A program made the translations under genes and the position numbers. A model generated the notes under the pieces. It was not told the origin of the DNA, ran no database searches, and saw nothing but the letters and a program-made list of their open reading frames with translations. Positions 7,379 through 16,245 of a stretch of 64,000 bases of DNA are shown one piece after another (the first letter of the stretch is position 1; each line of letters begins with the position of its first letter). Source of the stretch: UBA1672 sp964352665 (lineage in GTDB: Bacteria; Pseudomonadota; Alphaproteobacteria; Micavibrionales; Micavibrionaceae); contig CAYGSJ010000001.1 in NCBI GenBank assembly GCA_964352665.1, positions 124,001 through 188,000 of the forward strand, in the 5' to 3' direction.

Positions 7379-10036
7379 ATGTATCATATTAGGTATATGC
7401 TTGACCCGCTAGATTTTGAAAACAGACCTTTTCTGGAAAGCCTTGCACGAAGACGCAGGGGGGCTTTTTTTGTGCTTTCAATAGAAAATATCATTCTTCA
7501 TGGATGGAGATTTTTCTTTTGGGTTTTACTTTTTTTAGGGTTGTGGATGTTAGAAATCCCTGTATTTCTAGGAAAAACAGTCAGTTTTCTTACCTCGTTA
7601 TGCTTTTTTATAGGGCTGTTTTACTTTATAAAAAGGGATGTCCTTTCTTTTTATTTTCCAAATGAACGCGAAATAGATAAAGCATTAGAAAAAAGGAGTA
7701 ATTTACCACAGGGACATATCTCTCTCTTGGATGACATACTTGCCAACCCCAAGAAACGTGAAACACGTACACTTTGGGATTTTGGCCAAAAGAATATTCT
7801 TCATGCCCTTAATTTACTTAAAACTCCTAGATTAAAAGCCATACTATCGCGTAAAGACCCCACTGCTATAAGGTTTATAGCTGTCCTTATCTTTATTTCT
7901 GGCCTTATGATTGCCGGTAGTAATTGGAAATCAAGAATTTTTGATGGGCTTTTTCCGGTAAGCCCTTCTTATATGATATCAAATGGTAAAGAAACAAATC
8001 TATGGATTACACCCCCAGAATACACAAGACAGCCAAATGTACATTTATCAGGCTACGGAGCGTATAACAAAAAACTTGATATCCCGGAAGACAGTAAAGT
8101 AAGGGTACGTGTGCACAGCCTATTAGGCGAGTGGCTAGCTCCTAAACTTTATAATGGTAACAAAGTTTCTTCTATGAACTATCTGGGAGAGGGTTTGTAT
8201 GACATTGAAACAACTATTGCTACAGGAACCTCCCTTTCCGTTTATCAAGGTATTATTCCGCGTGCCAGTTGGCCATATAACTATATAAAAGATCAGCCCC
8301 CCGAAATACATCGAGGTAAAAAAAAGAAACAGGAGAATCAAGACAATAGTAGTGAGAATCAAGAGCATGCATCTTATGAGTTTCTTGATAACGCACAACT
8401 TAGGGTTAACCTAATTGTAAAAGATGACTACGGCGTCAAAGACTTACAATTAAAAATGGATATTGATGAAATTGTCGAAGATCGTCCTCTGGGTAGCCCC
8501 GCTTTTGACACAAGGTTGGTAATGTCGGAACCACAAAAGGAATTTAAAATATCTCCCATCTATGACATGGCTTGGCATACATGGGCCGGCTTACCAGTCA
8601 CGTTTGAATACACAGTCTTTGACCATAAAGGTCAAAAAGCTACTCTTGATAAAATTGAACTCGTCCTCCCAGAACGCATTTTTGAACACCCCATGGCAAA
8701 ATCTTTAATCGCTATGAGAAAAAAACTTGCGTGGAATTATAAAGAAAGCTTTTCTGAAATAGCGCTTAACCTTGAAACTTTACTTAGTGCTCCAGATTAT
8801 TTTCAAAACGACCCTGTGATTTACTTAGCAATAAAAACATCAAGTGCACGCCTTAATTATACAAATTCTAAAAATGAAAAGGAAAAAATTGTTGCCGCAA
8901 AAGAGGTAATAAAACTTTTGTGGCATACCGCAATTGCCATAGAGGAAGGAAATCTTTCTCTTGCAATGCGCGAGCTACGTGATGCGCAGCGCGAACTTGA
9001 AAATGCAATGCGCGATCCCAATACTTCTGAAGAGGAAATCTCCAAACTAATGGATAACCTAAGGGAAAAGATGGCAAATTATTTTTCAGAAATGCAGAGA
9101 GAAATACAAAAACGTATAGCGAATGGAGAGCAGTTTCCACAAATCCAACCAGAGAATTTCAGCCAAATGATTTCACCCGATATGCTATCAAAAATGATAC
9201 AGGAAATGGAATCAGCTCTTAAAAACGGCGATGAGCAAAGAGCACAAGAACTTATGTCTCAGATGCAAAGAATGATGGAAATGATGGATCCGTCAATGAT
9301 GCCGCGCATGCCAATGGATATGCAAACCATGGACAAAGGTATAAACGAACTTCAAGAATTAATTGAGAGGCAAGAAAAATTGCTTGGGCAAACACAAGAG
9401 CAAGCAAGAATTAAAATATTTAAGAACGGACAAACTGGTTCTCCACAAAACATGCCTACCATAGAAGATATGCTTAAGGAGTTTGGTATTGAAACTTCTC
9501 CACCTCCCTCTCCCAGAAATGAAAAAAGTCTGAATTCTAAGAATCAGGGGGACACATCCGATGAAGGAAAATCAGAGCAAGAAGCACTGCGTTATATTCT
9601 AGGCCAGCTTATGCTGGAATCAGCAGAACAGCTTGATGAAATACCTGAAAACATGGGGCTTGCTGAGCAGGAAATGAGAGGTTCTGAGGATGCTTTAGGT
9701 CATAGCAATCCGGAAGGTTCTATTCCACATCAGGAAAAAGCAATAAAACATTTAAAGGAGGCACAAAAGAATTTAAGTGAGCAGCTTAAAAAACGCATGC
9801 AACAAATGGTTGGTATAGGGCCTAGTGGTGGCCAGCGTTATGATCCTCTGGGGCGTCCATTTAGTGGTGAGGATCAGGAGAACGGGAATCCTCATGGTTC
9901 TCGCGTGAAAGTTCCGGATGAGGCTGAGAAGAAGCGTGTGGATGAGATACTTCGTCAGCTTCGTGAGCGTTCGGGTGATTTGAATCGTCCTGATGATGAG
10001 CTTGACTACTACCGCCGTCTTCTTCGCCAATTCTAG
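7379..10036 (+). CDS. DUF4175 / TIGR02302 large membrane protein
   Basis: An 885-residue protein of the alphaproteobacterial TIGR02302 (DUF4175) family, function unknown. It has two hydrophobic helices near residues 45-90 and a third near 165-185, then a large region expected outside the membrane. A long helical, Met/Gln/Glu-rich segment (about 530-700) with many MxxM runs is probably coiled coil. The C-terminus is the conserved family end: DPLGRPFSGED, VKVPDEAEKKRVDEILRQLR and a final DYYRRLLRQF. A second ATG at 7397 is an alternative start. Its last 176 bases are overlapped in antisense by the zinc-ribbon gene. The usual position after lysA is kept. Confidence 0.9.
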   Translation: MYHIRYMLDPLDFENRPFLESLARRRRGAFFVLSIENIILHGWRFFFWVLLFLGLWMLEIPVFLGKTVSFLTSLCFFIGLFYFIKRDVLSFYFPNEREIDKALEKRSNLPQGHISLLDDILANPKKRETRTLWDFGQKNILHALNLLKTPRLKAILSRKDPTAIRFIAVLIFISGLMIAGSNWKSRIFDGLFPVSPSYMISNGKETNLWITPPEYTRQPNVHLSGYGAYNKKLDIPEDSKVRVRVHSLLGEWLAPKLYNGNKVSSMNYLGEGLYDIETTIATGTSLSVYQGIIPRASWPYNYIKDQPPEIHRGKKKKQENQDNSSENQEHASYEFLDNAQLRVNLIVKDDYGVKDLQLKMDIDEIVEDRPLGSPAFDTRLVMSEPQKEFKISPIYDMAWHTWAGLPVTFEYTVFDHKGQKATLDKIELVLPERIFEHPMAKSLIAMRKKLAWNYKESFSEIALNLETLLSAPDYFQNDPVIYLAIKTSSARLNYTNSKNEKEKIVAAKEVIKLLWHTAIAIEEGNLSLAMRELRDAQRELENAMRDPNTSEEEISKLMDNLREKMANYFSEMQREIQKRIANGEQFPQIQPENFSQMISPDMLSKMIQEMESALKNGDEQRAQELMSQMQRMMEMMDPSMMPRMPMDMQTMDKGINELQELIERQEKLLGQTQEQARIKIFKNGQTGSPQNMPTIEDMLKEFGIETSPPPSPRNEKSLNSKNQGDTSDEGKSEQEALRYILGQLMLESAEQLDEIPENMGLAEQEMRGSEDALGHSNPEGSIPHQEKAIKHLKEAQKNLSEQLKKRMQQMVGIGPSGGQRYDPLGRPFSGEDQENGNPHGSRVKVPDEAEKKRVDEILRQLRERSGDLNRPDDELDYYRRLLRQF

Positions 10037-10760
10037 GTGCCGCAATCTCCGAAAGCAAAGCAAAACGAAGATGTATATTTGAATTATCCAGAGCTTGCTC
10101 CTCATCCTCTTTGTAATAAAGGAAGTCAAATTCAGCCGTTTCCTCTGGTTCTAAGTACTCTTTGGGAGGCCTAACATACCACTCCTTTATAGGATTATCT
10201 TCGTGATCTGTTAAAGTTGCTTTTAAAAAAGGAATGTTATTTGGCTCAGACATGAGATTCGTGATTTTACCTGCGACTCTTAAGGTCTCTCCATTATCCT
10301 CAGCAGCAATCTGATCAAAAATTAGTCCTTTGCCAGGAACTGGTACACTTATTCCAAACAATGAATAAAAACCATTCATCGCAGGATTATTATTGATTAT
10401 GGCTTGGTTGTTTAAAAGGAGATAGGTAAAAATACATAAAAAGAAGCAAGCAGCTATTGCGTAGCTTAGTTTCACGTCCCTAGAGTCTTTAACAAATTTT
10501 GAAACAGATAGCTCCTGCTCTACTTCTACCCTCTCTTTAATCTCTTCAAATTTCTCATCAATATCAGCCGCAACATTTTCTATAACAGATTCAAATTCTT
10601 CAACAGCTTGCTCTTCATGAAATTTCTTTAATAGCTCCTCGTCTAACTCCTGGTACCAAGTTTCCTTACAAACAGAGCACCTGACATCACGACCATTCTC
10701 TCCTAAAAGCGCGATATCAAGCTTAAATTGGCAATTACAGTTGGGACAAGTTACTATCAT
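9861..10760 (-). CDS. MJ0042-type zinc-ribbon membrane protein with His-rich antisense tail
   Basis: A 299-residue protein with an N-terminal MJ0042-type zinc ribbon (C5-x2-C8 and C28-x2-C31), a strongly acidic helical linker (about 40-90), one membrane helix (about 98-118) and a DUF3426-like C-terminal domain up to about residue 241. I start at the ATG at 10758-10760, which places the zinc ribbon at the N-terminus; the frame stays open upstream. The last 58 residues are encoded antisense to the conserved end of the DUF4175 gene and hold ten histidines (AHHQDD, SHPHAS, DPHH). The family gene sits divergent from ftsEX in many alphaproteobacteria. Function unknown; a regulatory or envelope role is a guess. 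Confidence 0.85.
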   Translation of the reverse strand: MIVTCPNCNCQFKLDIALLGENGRDVRCSVCKETWYQELDEELLKKFHEEQAVEEFESVIENVAADIDEKFEEIKERVEVEQELSVSKFVKDSRDVKLSYAIAACFFLCIFTYLLLNNQAIINNNPAMNGFYSLFGISVPVPGKGLIFDQIAAEDNGETLRVAGKITNLMSEPNNIPFLKATLTDHEDNPIKEWYVRPPKEYLEPEETAEFDFLYYKEDEEQALDNSNIHLRFALLSEIAAPRIGEEDGGSSQAHHQDDSNHPNAHEADEVSHPHASSQPHPELSRENHEDSRSPDPHH

Positions 10761-10852
10761 TGCAATCAGGTTCTTCTCTTTCACATGCGAGTTTAGTACA
10801 AATATAATATTAAGAGTTTGCCAGAATTGGGCAAAAAACACAGGAACTATAT

Positions 10853-11596
10853 ATGTACCATAAATTTGCACTATTTTTGCCGATTTTTTTGTTTTTTCTT
10901 ACTACAGCATTTCCTTTATATGCTCAGGAACAGGAAAATACTTGCCCTATCAGTGATAGATCATGTTTGCTTGAGGAAATTATTCGTAGTGCGGAAAGCA
11001 TTGATAATGTGGCATGGAGAGATCAAACATACCGAGAAGCTGCTAAAACCCATGCCTTTGAAGGTAATTTTGAAGTTGGTTTATCGCTCATTGAAAAAAT
11101 TAAGACACCAGATACGAAAGCCATGACAATTCGTGGTATTGCTATGACTTTGGCGGCGCAAGATCATACAAAAACAGACTTAGATGAGATGTTTTCTTCA
11201 TTAAGGCGAGAGTCAGAAAAGATTACACATCCTCCCTCTTATGCCATTGCTCTTACCTATATCGCGATGGCCCAGGCCTTTGCCGGTGATAACGAAGGTG
11301 CTTGGCAAACAGCTTCAGAAATGGAAAATGATGCTTTAAGGTATAAGGCGTATGGAGAGACTGCTGAAATACAGGCAGAAAGAGGGAACTTTAAGGCCGC
11401 AAAGATAAGTATAGAAAAAATTGAAAGCCTTGCATTTAGAAACAAAGCCTATGGCATTGTTGCAGAAATACTTGCATCAGCTGGGCTATATGAGGATGCA
11501 TATAAATCAGCACGAACCATTTCAAACCCGTATAAAAGGACACAAGCCATTCAATTTATTCTAGATGCACAAAAGCCAAGAGAAGTAATACACTAG
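10853..11596 (+). CDS. Secreted helical-repeat (TPR/SEL1-like) protein abutting ftsE
   Basis: A 247-residue exported protein. It has a clear signal peptide (Lys near the start, hydrophobic FALFLPIFLFFLTTAFPLYA, probable cleavage after YA-Q). After it come helical repeats of about 35 residues with a pattern like RxKAYxxxAEIxAxxGxxxxAxxxxxxI (e.g. RYKAYGETAEIQAERGNF and RNKAYGIVAEILASAGLY), resembling tetratricopeptide-type hairpins. Two cysteines (CPISDRSC) near the mature N-terminus may form a disulfide. The stop codon is immediately followed by the ftsE ATG with no gap, so the two genes are probably translationally coupled. I know no named family; a periplasmic role with FtsEX is inferred from position only. 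Confidence 0.85.
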   Translation: MYHKFALFLPIFLFFLTTAFPLYAQEQENTCPISDRSCLLEEIIRSAESIDNVAWRDQTYREAAKTHAFEGNFEVGLSLIEKIKTPDTKAMTIRGIAMTLAAQDHTKTDLDEMFSSLRRESEKITHPPSYAIALTYIAMAQAFAGDNEGAWQTASEMENDALRYKAYGETAEIQAERGNFKAAKISIEKIESLAFRNKAYGIVAEILASAGLYEDAYKSARTISNPYKRTQAIQFILDAQKPREVIH

Positions 11597-12298
11597 ATGA
11601 TCAAGTTTAAACAAGTTGGTTTTAAATACACCGACAATGGAGAGGAAATTCTTCATAATGTGAGTTTTGAACTTACGGCTGGGTCATATCATTTTTTGAT
11701 AGGACCGAGTGGATCGGGAAAAACATCACTTATGAATCTCCTGTCACTTGGTAATATGCCTACATCAGGTAGTATCTCTATGTTTGAGAAAGAGACCTCT
11801 TCTCTAAAACGGGAGGAGTTATTTGGAATGAGACAACGTATAGGCGTTGTATTTCAAGATTTCAGATTACTAGAACACTTATCTGCATTTGATAATGTGG
11901 CCCTACCCTTAAGAATTGCAGAAAGGCCGGATGCAGAAATTAAAAACCATGTGAGTGAATTGCTGGATTGGGTTGGTTTGAGAAATGATAAGTACTCTCT
12001 ACCTCACACCTTATCAGGGGGACAGCAGCAACGTATTGCAATTGCCAGGGCTGTTATTACTCAACCTAAGCTTCTGCTAGCTGATGAGCCTACTGGTAAC
12101 CTTGATGATGACATAGGATACAGGTTAATGGGTTTGTTTGAACAACTTAACCGTATGGGCACAACAATTCTTATAGCAACACATAATTCACAAATTATTG
12201 AACAATTTGCCCATCCCTGTCTAAAACTTGCAAACGGCACCCTTAAATATAATCCGTCAAATAACCGTGTAGTGCAGAAAATAAGGAATGTTTTTTAA
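11597..12298 (+). CDS. ftsE: Cell division ATP-binding protein FtsE
   Basis: ABC-type ATPase that pairs with FtsX at the division septum; FtsEX uses ATP to activate periplasmic cell-wall hydrolysis rather than to transport. The 233-residue protein has Walker A GPSGSGKTS (about residues 37-45), the Q-loop FQDFRLL, the ABC signature LSGGQQQR, Walker B LLLADEPTG and the switch histidine in IATHNSQ. It begins at the base after the stop of the secreted repeat protein, and its last 11 bases overlap ftsX, so expression is tightly coupled. Confidence 0.95.
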   Translation: MIKFKQVGFKYTDNGEEILHNVSFELTAGSYHFLIGPSGSGKTSLMNLLSLGNMPTSGSISMFEKETSSLKREELFGMRQRIGVVFQDFRLLEHLSAFDNVALPLRIAERPDAEIKNHVSELLDWVGLRNDKYSLPHTLSGGQQQRIAIARAVITQPKLLLADEPTGNLDDDIGYRLMGLFEQLNRMGTTILIATHNSQIIEQFAHPCLKLANGTLKYNPSNNRVVQKIRNVF

Positions 12299-13301
12299 AA
12301 TGAAAAAAAACAAGGTTCCCAAAATAGTAAAAGACGCATGGTATATCAAGATACTCTACCAACTTGAAAAAATCCGTTTGATAAAATATATCCTCAGAAA
12401 TGTTGGCTATTATGATTGCGATATCCCTCTGCACAAAAGTGAAGATACAAAATTTCTGGTTTTCCTTATTAGTCTCATGAGCTTTTTGGCTGTAATTGCT
12501 TTTGGTGGAGTATCAGCCTTAAATAACATGACTAATCGTTGGTCCTCAGGCCTTGAAAATAAGGTAACAATTGAAATAAGCGTAGAAACAGATGACGGTC
12601 ACCTTTTGTCTAATACTACTGTGCAACGTGAAACACAAAAAATAGCTAAAGGCTTAAAAAATAATCCGGTTTTGAAGTCACTTCGTATTTTATCCGGGGA
12701 AGAAATACAGGAACTGATTTCTCCATGGATTGGAGATGGATTGCAGTTAACAGACATTCCCTTACCGGGACTTATTGCGATAGAATTAAAAAATACCGAC
12801 GAAGCAAGTTTAAACACGTTGCAAAATGAACTCCGAGAATTATCAGAATATGCAAATTTGGAAACCCATAAAGAATGGCTTGCTGATCTTATCGCTTTTG
12901 CAAATACTTTACGCGCACTATCCATACTTATTGCTTTCATTATAAGCGGTGCAACAATCACAGCAATTACAGCAGGAATTAAGACACGCCTCGCAATATA
13001 CAAAAAAGAAGTGGAATTACTGCATTCTATAGGAGCGAGCGACAGCTACATTGCCAGACAGTTCCAGTTTCACGCTCTTCTTCTTGCGATAAAAGGAAGT
13101 TTTGTTGGAACTGTTTTGGGCTTAGTAACTATATTTTTCATTAGTGTATTATCCAATCATTCCGGATCCTCTATGATCCCTACGATATATCTTTCTTTTT
13201 CTTCAGTAACTATGTTGTTTTTAATTCCTCTTATTATCTGCGTTATTGCGTCCACGTCCTCACGACTTGCAGTCTTGCGCAAATTGGTAAAAATGCCGTA
13301 A
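12288..13301 (+). CDS. ftsX: Cell division protein FtsX
   Basis: Integral membrane partner of FtsE. The 337-residue protein has a basic cytoplasmic head and a first membrane helix (about 58-80). An extracytoplasmic domain (about 80-200) follows, and three further helices (about 205-330) form the FtsX/MacB-type permease domain; KKEVELLHSIGASDSYIARQFQ is the conserved cytoplasmic coupling loop. The extracytoplasmic loop is where known partners bind. The start is ambiguous: ATG at 12288 overlaps ftsE and has AAGGA immediately adjacent, while ATG at 12300 follows the ftsE stop at a longer spacing. Confidence 0.93.
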   Translation: MFFKMKKNKVPKIVKDAWYIKILYQLEKIRLIKYILRNVGYYDCDIPLHKSEDTKFLVFLISLMSFLAVIAFGGVSALNNMTNRWSSGLENKVTIEISVETDDGHLLSNTTVQRETQKIAKGLKNNPVLKSLRILSGEEIQELISPWIGDGLQLTDIPLPGLIAIELKNTDEASLNTLQNELRELSEYANLETHKEWLADLIAFANTLRALSILIAFIISGATITAITAGIKTRLAIYKKEVELLHSIGASDSYIARQFQFHALLLAIKGSFVGTVLGLVTIFFISVLSNHSGSSMIPTIYLSFSSVTMLFLIPLIICVIASTSSRLAVLRKLVKMP

Positions 13302-13309
13302 AACTAGTT

Positions 13310-13912
13310 ATGATTAAAAAAATTTCTCATTTTGTTTTTCCTTTCATAGTTACCCTGTGGCTTGCTGGGTATCTTGTTTATGTGACAGATATTTTCATAA
13401 AACGTCCCGAGCGTAATAATACAGAAACAGATGCCATCATTGTTTTGACTGGCGGAGGCATGAGAATTGATACAGGCCTTGATTTGCTCTCTTCAGGATT
13501 TTCAGGGCAACTTTTTATAACAGGTGTTCACGTAGGTGTGCATATTGACGAGATACTAGCATCATGGCCAGAAAAAGATAAGTTCTCCGAGTGCTGCATA
13601 ACTTTGGGATATAAAGCAAGAACTACTATAGAAAACGCTCAGGAAACAAAATCTTGGGCACTGGATAAAGACATAAAATCAATAAGGTTGGTGACATCGG
13701 CTTATCATATGAAGCGCTCTTTGCTTGAGTTTGAAAATGAATTGGGTTTTATAGAAATCATACCGCATCCCGTACCTGAAGAAAGTAATGAAATTTACAA
13801 TTTTGACTTTTGGCTTCTGGCCTTCAGTGAATATAATAAATTTATTTATCGCTTTATAGTGCTATCATACAAAAAATATGACCAAAAATTTATTTCGCTC
13901 AACAATATTTAA
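13310..13912 (+). CDS. YdcF/SanA-like DUF218 membrane protein
   Basis: A 200-residue protein with one N-terminal membrane helix (about 8-25) and a DUF218 domain. Conserved features are DAIIVLTGGGMRIDTGLDLL near residue 42, LFITGVHVG, the acidic/Asn motif around ARTTIENAQETKSW, and VTSAYHMKRSLLEFE. DUF218 proteins such as SanA and ElyC are linked to envelope integrity; no activity is firmly established. It is in the usual alphaproteobacterial place between ftsX and plsC, 8 bases after ftsX and overlapping plsC by 35 bases. Confidence 0.88.
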   Translation: MIKKISHFVFPFIVTLWLAGYLVYVTDIFIKRPERNNTETDAIIVLTGGGMRIDTGLDLLSSGFSGQLFITGVHVGVHIDEILASWPEKDKFSECCITLGYKARTTIENAQETKSWALDKDIKSIRLVTSAYHMKRSLLEFENELGFIEIIPHPVPEESNEIYNFDFWLLAFSEYNKFIYRFIVLSYKKYDQKFISLNNI

Positions 13913-15317
13913 TATCTGTTTTTATGCTCTAACAGCCCTTAGCTGCGTGTTGCTGATACCAACGCTTATGCTACCCCGCAAAGCGTTCCTGACAGTTGTC
14001 AAAGCTTTTGTTCATACCACGGCTTTTTTAGAAAAATATATACTTGGTCTAACCTATGAAATAAGAGGTCTGGAGTATCTCCCCAAAGCAGGATCCTATA
14101 TTGTTTCAGCAAAGCACCAATCTGCTTATGAAACTCTTAAACTCCATATTTTGTTTAAGGACCCTGCAATTGTTTTAAAAAAAGAACTGTTACAAATACC
14201 ACTATGGGGGAGTTACCTTTGGAAAAGTGATGTTATCGCAATAGATAGAAGCAGTCCTAAAAATGCAATAAAATCCATGCAGGACGAAACCAAGCGCGTT
14301 GCCGCTCAAGGGCGTCCTATTATTGTATTTCCACAAGGAACACGTGTGGGCCCAGAAATTACCCCTAGAGAAAAACCTTACAAAATCGGTGTATTTCGAA
14401 TGCAAGAAGCTTCCGGCCTCCCTATTATTCCTCTAGCACTGAATACGGCAGTTTTTTATCCAAAGCACTCTTGGTGCAAAAAACCGGGCAAAGTTATATT
14501 TGAATTTTTGCCCCCTGTCATGCCATCCAACGAGCCTGATAAAATTTTGAAGGAGCTTGAAATGAAAACAGAAGAAGCCACAAGCAGGCTTATGGAAGAA
14601 GGAAAAAGTACTATGCCTCAAAAGTCAGTGAAGTCTATAGCGGTGTCCGTTATGTCGATCATTTTGGTAACAGGATTATACGTTGTAAACTGGCAAGTGG
14701 CAGCTAATATAACACAAAAATCTGCCAATAATTTTTTAGATAGTATTAAAAAACAACCGGCAGTAACAAAGTATGAACTTGGCTCCCCTAAAATCTCTGG
14801 CTTTCCAAAAAAGATAGAATTTTCTTTGGACCAGCAATTCATTAAAACAAGAAACGAGGAATTTGCTATAGAATTTATTAAGGCAGAAAGCTGGCCCATT
14901 ATGGGCATGCCCATAGATTTAAAGACAGGAGGTATTACATTATTTCAAGAGGGCTGGAATGAAATCGTTTTATTCGACTCGTTAGAAGGGCAATTTGCTT
15001 TCAAAGACGAGGTATTGGTAATAAGCGATGCAACCTTGCTGGCCAATAACACTGAGTTAAATGTAAAAGGCCATATGGATTTTAATGCTCTCCCCTACCC
15101 TGTATTTGACCTCGAGGTCAATGTTAAAAACCTGGCACCCTTTATTACTGATTTAGTACGCAAAAACATCATAAAGCAAAAACAGGCAATGACCTTAACT
15201 TTTGCTTTACAAGCACTTCAAAGAGATGGGGTAATCAAAACATCTATCACTACCCAAAAGAACAAAATTTATTTGGGGCCCATAAAAATTATGGAGATGC
15301 CGCTTCACGAATCTTAA
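13878..15317 (+). CDS. Fusion of 1-acyl-glycerol-3-phosphate acyltransferase (PlsC) and DUF2125
   Basis: A 479-residue protein in one uninterrupted frame. Residues 1-240 are a PlsC-type acyltransferase: an N-terminal membrane helix, the catalytic AKHQSAYET (H-x4-E variant common in alphaproteobacterial PlsC) and the acyl-acceptor motif FPQGTRVGP. This enzyme makes phosphatidic acid from lysophosphatidate at the inner membrane. From residue 246 (an in-frame Met) there is a second membrane helix (about 252-272) and a DUF2125-like periplasmic region with GSPKISGFPKKIEFSL and LAPFI. In related genomes, as I recall, these are separate adjacent genes. The internal Met at 14613 could still start a separate DUF2125 protein. 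It ends 5 bases from convergent tyrA. Confidence 0.85.
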   Translation: MTKNLFRSTIFNICFYALTALSCVLLIPTLMLPRKAFLTVVKAFVHTTAFLEKYILGLTYEIRGLEYLPKAGSYIVSAKHQSAYETLKLHILFKDPAIVLKKELLQIPLWGSYLWKSDVIAIDRSSPKNAIKSMQDETKRVAAQGRPIIVFPQGTRVGPEITPREKPYKIGVFRMQEASGLPIIPLALNTAVFYPKHSWCKKPGKVIFEFLPPVMPSNEPDKILKELEMKTEEATSRLMEEGKSTMPQKSVKSIAVSVMSIILVTGLYVVNWQVAANITQKSANNFLDSIKKQPAVTKYELGSPKISGFPKKIEFSLDQQFIKTRNEEFAIEFIKAESWPIMGMPIDLKTGGITLFQEGWNEIVLFDSLEGQFAFKDEVLVISDATLLANNTELNVKGHMDFNALPYPVFDLEVNVKNLAPFITDLVRKNIIKQKQAMTLTFALQALQRDGVIKTSITTQKNKIYLGPIKIMEMPLHES

Positions 15318-15322
15318 AAGAA

Positions 15323-16195
15323 TTAGGCTTGTCCCTGATCAATGATAGCTTTTCTTATGGCTCTGGTTTCTGCGAATCTGTTAAATAAATAATCGCCATC
15401 TTCCTTACGGATTGCTTTTTGCAAGGCCGTCAAATCCTCGTTAAATCTCTGTAAAATCTCAAGAACGGCTTGCTTGTTATTTAAAAAAACATCTCTCCAC
15501 ATTGTAGGGTCAGACGCCGCTATACGCGTAAAATCCCTGAAACCACTTGCTGAGAATTTAATAACTTCGGATTTGATATCGTCTTCCAAATCAGTTGCGG
15601 TTCCAACAATCGTGTAGGCAATTAAATGGGGTAAATGTGAAGTGATCCCCAGCACGAGATCATGATGTTTAATGTCCATGATTTCTACAATCGATCCGCA
15701 AGCTTCCCATAGCTTTGTGACTTCTTCAATCGCGCTTATACTGGTTTCTGGCATAGGCGTTAAAATACACCAACGCCTTTCAAACAATTCTAGAAAGCCA
15801 GATTCAGGGCCTGAGAACTCCGTCCCTGCAATAGGATGAGCCGGGACAAAATCTATCCCTGAGCGACAAAAGGGAGCAACTGCATCTACAACAGATCCTT
15901 TCACTGAGCCCGTATCTGTAATAATTGCACCCTCTTTTAAATGCGGGGCTATAATTTTTGCCACATGTCCCATAGCACCAACAGGTACAGAGAGTATAAC
16001 CAGACTGCTATCTTTGACACTTTGCGCTAGATCGTCTGTAACAAAATCAGCAATGCCCAAATCAACAACTTTTTGGCATACAGCCTGATCTGCATCTGCT
16101 GCAACCAGTGTTTTAGCAAGTTTTCGTTCCATTATGTTTCTGGCAAGTGATGAGCCGATTAACCCCATGCCAATAATTGTTATTTTCTCAATCAT
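15323..16195 (-). CDS. tyrA: Prephenate/cyclohexadienyl dehydrogenase
   Basis: NAD(P)-dependent dehydrogenase converting prephenate to 4-hydroxyphenylpyruvate, or arogenate to tyrosine. The 290-residue protein starts with the dinucleotide-binding fold (GMGLIGSSLARNI, residues 8-20). The TyrA motifs VPVGAMG, TDTGSVKG, VPAHPIAGTEFSGPE and GITSHLPHLIAY hold the usual catalytic and arginine-binding neighbourhoods. There is no ACT domain, typical of the short TyrA/TyrC type. It lies 50 bases downstream of the chorismate mutase gene, which makes its substrate, so the two form a pathway operon. A histidinol-phosphate/aromatic aminotransferase often found between them is absent. Confidence 0.93.
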   Translation of the reverse strand: MIEKITIIGMGLIGSSLARNIMERKLAKTLVAADADQAVCQKVVDLGIADFVTDDLAQSVKDSSLVILSVPVGAMGHVAKIIAPHLKEGAIITDTGSVKGSVVDAVAPFCRSGIDFVPAHPIAGTEFSGPESGFLELFERRWCILTPMPETSISAIEEVTKLWEACGSIVEIMDIKHHDLVLGITSHLPHLIAYTIVGTATDLEDDIKSEVIKFSASGFRDFTRIAASDPTMWRDVFLNNKQAVLEILQRFNEDLTALQKAIRKEDGDYLFNRFAETRAIRKAIIDQGQA

Positions 16196-16245
16196 TTTTT
16201 TCTCTTAAAATTTAGGAATTAGTTTTTATATGTTTTAAACGTAAG

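Noticed and set aside
9773..10129. A third minus-strand frame (118 aa) overlapping DUF4175 and the zinc-ribbon gene
   Set aside because: Its product is a Thr/Leu/Arg-rich shadow of the two real genes, without a ribosome site or domain.
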